6,774 bases of DNA. It comes from Deltaproteobacteria bacterium. Its GTDB lineage: Bacteria > Myxococcota_A > Polyangia > JAAYKL01. The notes beneath the pieces were generated by a model, which did no database searches, was not told where the DNA came from, and was given only the letters and a program-made list of their open reading frames with translations. Positions within the stretch are counted from its first letter, which is position 1; the number at the start of each line of letters is the position of its first letter. This document shows positions 5,009 to 6,774 of this stretch, in pieces. A program made the translations under genes and the position numbers. The stretch lies in the NCBI GenBank assembly GCA_011389755.1, contig JAABTR010000258.1:1-6774 (forward strand), given 5' to 3'.

Positions 5009-6774
5009 TCGACCTTAAGTCCCTACCCATCGAGCCGGCCTTGCCCGAGCTCCTAGAGGCCCTCTCCAAGGAGCGCCGGGCCGTATTGACGGCTCCACCC
5101 GGGGCCGGAAAGACCCTCAGGGTGCCCATGGCCATCGCCCGCAGCGAGCTGGCCAAGAGGGGGCGCGTCGTCGTGCTCGAGCCGCGGCGGATGGCGGCTC
5201 GGGCGTGCGCGCGCGCTATGGCCGAGGTCCACGATGAGCGCCTCGGAGGCTACGTGGGCTACCAGGTGCGGTTCGACAAAAAAGCCGGCGCCTCCACCAA
5301 GGTGCTCGTGGTCACCGAGGGGATCCTCAGTCGCCAGCTCGCCAGCGACCCGCTTTTAGAAGACTGCGCGTGCGTGGTGTTAGACGAGTTTCACGAGCGC
5401 TCCGTGCACGCGGACCTGGCCCTCGCTTTCTGCCGGGAGCTCCTCGAAGCCCGCGACGACTTTCACCTCGTCGTCATGAGCGCCACCATCGACCCCGGAC
5501 CGGTCAGCCGCTACTTGGGCGGGGCGCCGATCATTTCCGCCCAGGGGCGCATGTACCCGGTGCGCACGCGCTACCTCCCCCGAGACGACAACCGCCCCCT
5601 GGAGGTGCGCGTCGCCGGGGGCATCAGGAGCATGCTCGATTCCGAAGAAGACGACGGCGGAAATCTGCTGGCCTTCTTGCCCGGAGCCAAGGAGATCCAC
5701 GCCGCGGCGCGGCAGCTGTCCGGGGCTCCTCTCTCGGGCGACCCCGAGATAAAGCCACTCTACGCAGGGCTGCCCGCGGCGGACCAAGACGACGTGCTCA
5801 GACCGAGTGCAAGACGCAAGGTGGTGCTATCCACCAATATCGCCCAGACCTCACTGACCATCTGGGGGGTGACCTGTGTCGTCGACAGCGGGCTCGTCAA
5901 GCAGCTCCGCGCCGACCCGAGGACCGGCCTGGACCGCCTGGAGACGATCCCCATCAGCCAAGACAGCGCCGAGCAGCGATCGGGGCGGGCCGGCAGGACC
6001 GCGCCCGGCCGCGTGCTGCGGCTCTGGACCGAGCAGCGCCATCAGACCCTCCTGCCCCACGACACCTCCGAAATCCGGCGCGTGGATCTGTGCTTTGCGC
6101 TGCTCGCGGTCCTGTCCTTTCATCCAGGCCCCCTCGAAGAGTTTCCATTTTTCGAGTCTCCCGGGCCCTCGGCGCTCCAAGCCGCGCTCGGTGTGCTGCG
6201 GATGCTCGGCGCCGTCGAGGGCGACGGCCGCAGGCTCACCGAGCTGGGCCACCTGTACGCCAACCTGCCACTTCACCCCAGGCTGGCCGCGGTGCTCGTG
6301 GAAGGCCGCCGCCTCGCGCAGACGTCACGAGCCGCTCTGAGCGCCGCGATCCTGTCCGAGCCGGATGTCATGATTTTCGGCGACGACGCCGCTTCCTCGA
6401 TGCTCTTCCAAGACGCGCCGTGCGACGTGGCGGACCGCGCCTTTCGGCTCGAGCGCTTCGCAGCCGGCCGGGCAGGAGATCTCGATGCGACGAGCCTCGG
6501 TCTGCGCCGCGGCCCCGCCCGCGCTGTTTTGACCGCACAGGGACGGCTCGAGCGCCTCGCCCGAGGCCTCGAGGGTCCCCAAACAGACGCTCCTCTAAAG
6601 ACCGGGAGCTTTGGCCCCCTGCTCTTAGCGGGATTCCCCGATCGGGTCTGCCGGACGCGCCACCCGGGCTCAAAAGAAGCGCTCATGGTCGGGGGCCTCG
6701 GAGTCGAGCTCCACAAAAACAGCGCCGCGCAGGGCGGGGATCTTTTCTTGGCCTTGGACGCGCAGGGACGCGCC
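5005..6774 (+). CDS. hrpB: ATP-dependent DEAH-family helicase HrpB, partial (C-terminus beyond right edge)
   Basis: The gene encodes a superfamily 2 DExH helicase of the bacterial HrpB group, predicted to be RNA-directed; its physiological role is poorly known. The first 590 residues are present and the frame is open to the edge; HrpB proteins are usually about 800-850 residues. Visible motifs are Walker A APPGAGKT (30-37), motif Ia EPRRMAAR (59-66), VTEGILSR (103-110), motif II DEFH (127-130, the HrpB hallmark form of DEAH), motif III SAT (159-161), FLPG (224-227), motif V STNIAQTSLT (276-285) and motif VI QRSGRAGR (324-331). The helicase-associated helical region follows from about 350. Motif V has glutamine at 281, where glutamate is common. 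The ATG at 5005 overlaps the mutY stop as ATGA, and no strong ribosome binding site precedes it, so translation is probably coupled to mutY. Confidence 0.95.
   Translation, partial: MIDLKSLPIEPALPELLEALSKERRAVLTAPPGAGKTLRVPMAIARSELAKRGRVVVLEPRRMAARACARAMAEVHDERLGGYVGYQVRFDKKAGASTKVLVVTEGILSRQLASDPLLEDCACVVLDEFHERSVHADLALAFCRELLEARDDFHLVVMSATIDPGPVSRYLGGAPIISAQGRMYPVRTRYLPRDDNRPLEVRVAGGIRSMLDSEEDDGGNLLAFLPGAKEIHAAARQLSGAPLSGDPEIKPLYAGLPAADQDDVLRPSARRKVVLSTNIAQTSLTIWGVTCVVDSGLVKQLRADPRTGLDRLETIPISQDSAEQRSGRAGRTAPGRVLRLWTEQRHQTLLPHDTSEIRRVDLCFALLAVLSFHPGPLEEFPFFESPGPSALQAALGVLRMLGAVEGDGRRLTELGHLYANLPLHPRLAAVLVEGRRLAQTSRAALSAAILSEPDVMIFGDDAASSMLFQDAPCDVADRAFRLERFAAGRAGDLDATSLGLRRGPARAVLTAQGRLERLARGLEGPQTDAPLKTGSFGPLLLAGFPDRVCRTRHPGSKEALMVGGLGVELHKNSAAQGGDLFLALDAQGRA

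Overview
The window is about 6.8 kb of GC-rich bacterial chromosome with ordinary housekeeping-type genes packed around one divergent promoter region. Base composition, the HrpB-type helicase and the style of the proteins suggest a Gram-negative, deltaproteobacterial or Myxococcota-like organism (a Bradymonadales-type lineage would fit). This placement is an impression from sequence style and could not be tested here. No rRNA, tRNA, CRISPR array, insertion sequence or phage gene was seen.

Left half (bases 1-3571, all minus strand, read right to left): a 666-codon gene of unknown function comes first. A 78-base gap follows, holding a palindrome and a plausible sigma70-type promoter. Then come a zinc/manganese-type ABC substrate-binding lipoprotein (ZnuA/TroA family) and, overlapping it by ATGA, the matching ABC ATPase, which is cut by the left window edge. 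The two transporter genes form a metal-uptake operon. The expected membrane permease gene is not in the window and probably lies beyond base 1.

Middle (3572-3913): a divergent intergenic region, more AT-rich and homopolymer-rich than the genes. It contains the ribosome binding site of the 666-codon gene, a possible plus-strand promoter, and a good Shine-Dalgarno sequence followed by a GTG that is out of frame with mutY. That GTG opens a 27-codon reading frame overlapping the mutY start.

Right half (3914-6774, plus strand): mutY, the A/G-specific adenine DNA glycosylase with its catalytic residues and iron-sulfur cluster ligands intact, overlaps by ATGA an hrpB-type DEAH-box helicase gene that runs off the right edge after 590 codons. 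The two are almost certainly co-transcribed and probably translationally coupled.

I did not find a convincing undescribed system. The points most worth a second look are the unresolved mutY start (short upstream frame or frameshift), the unrecognised 666-residue protein with a C-terminal cysteine cluster next to the metal operon, the possibly leaderless promoter with an upstream palindrome, and the altered 8-oxoguanine-recognition loop of MutY.
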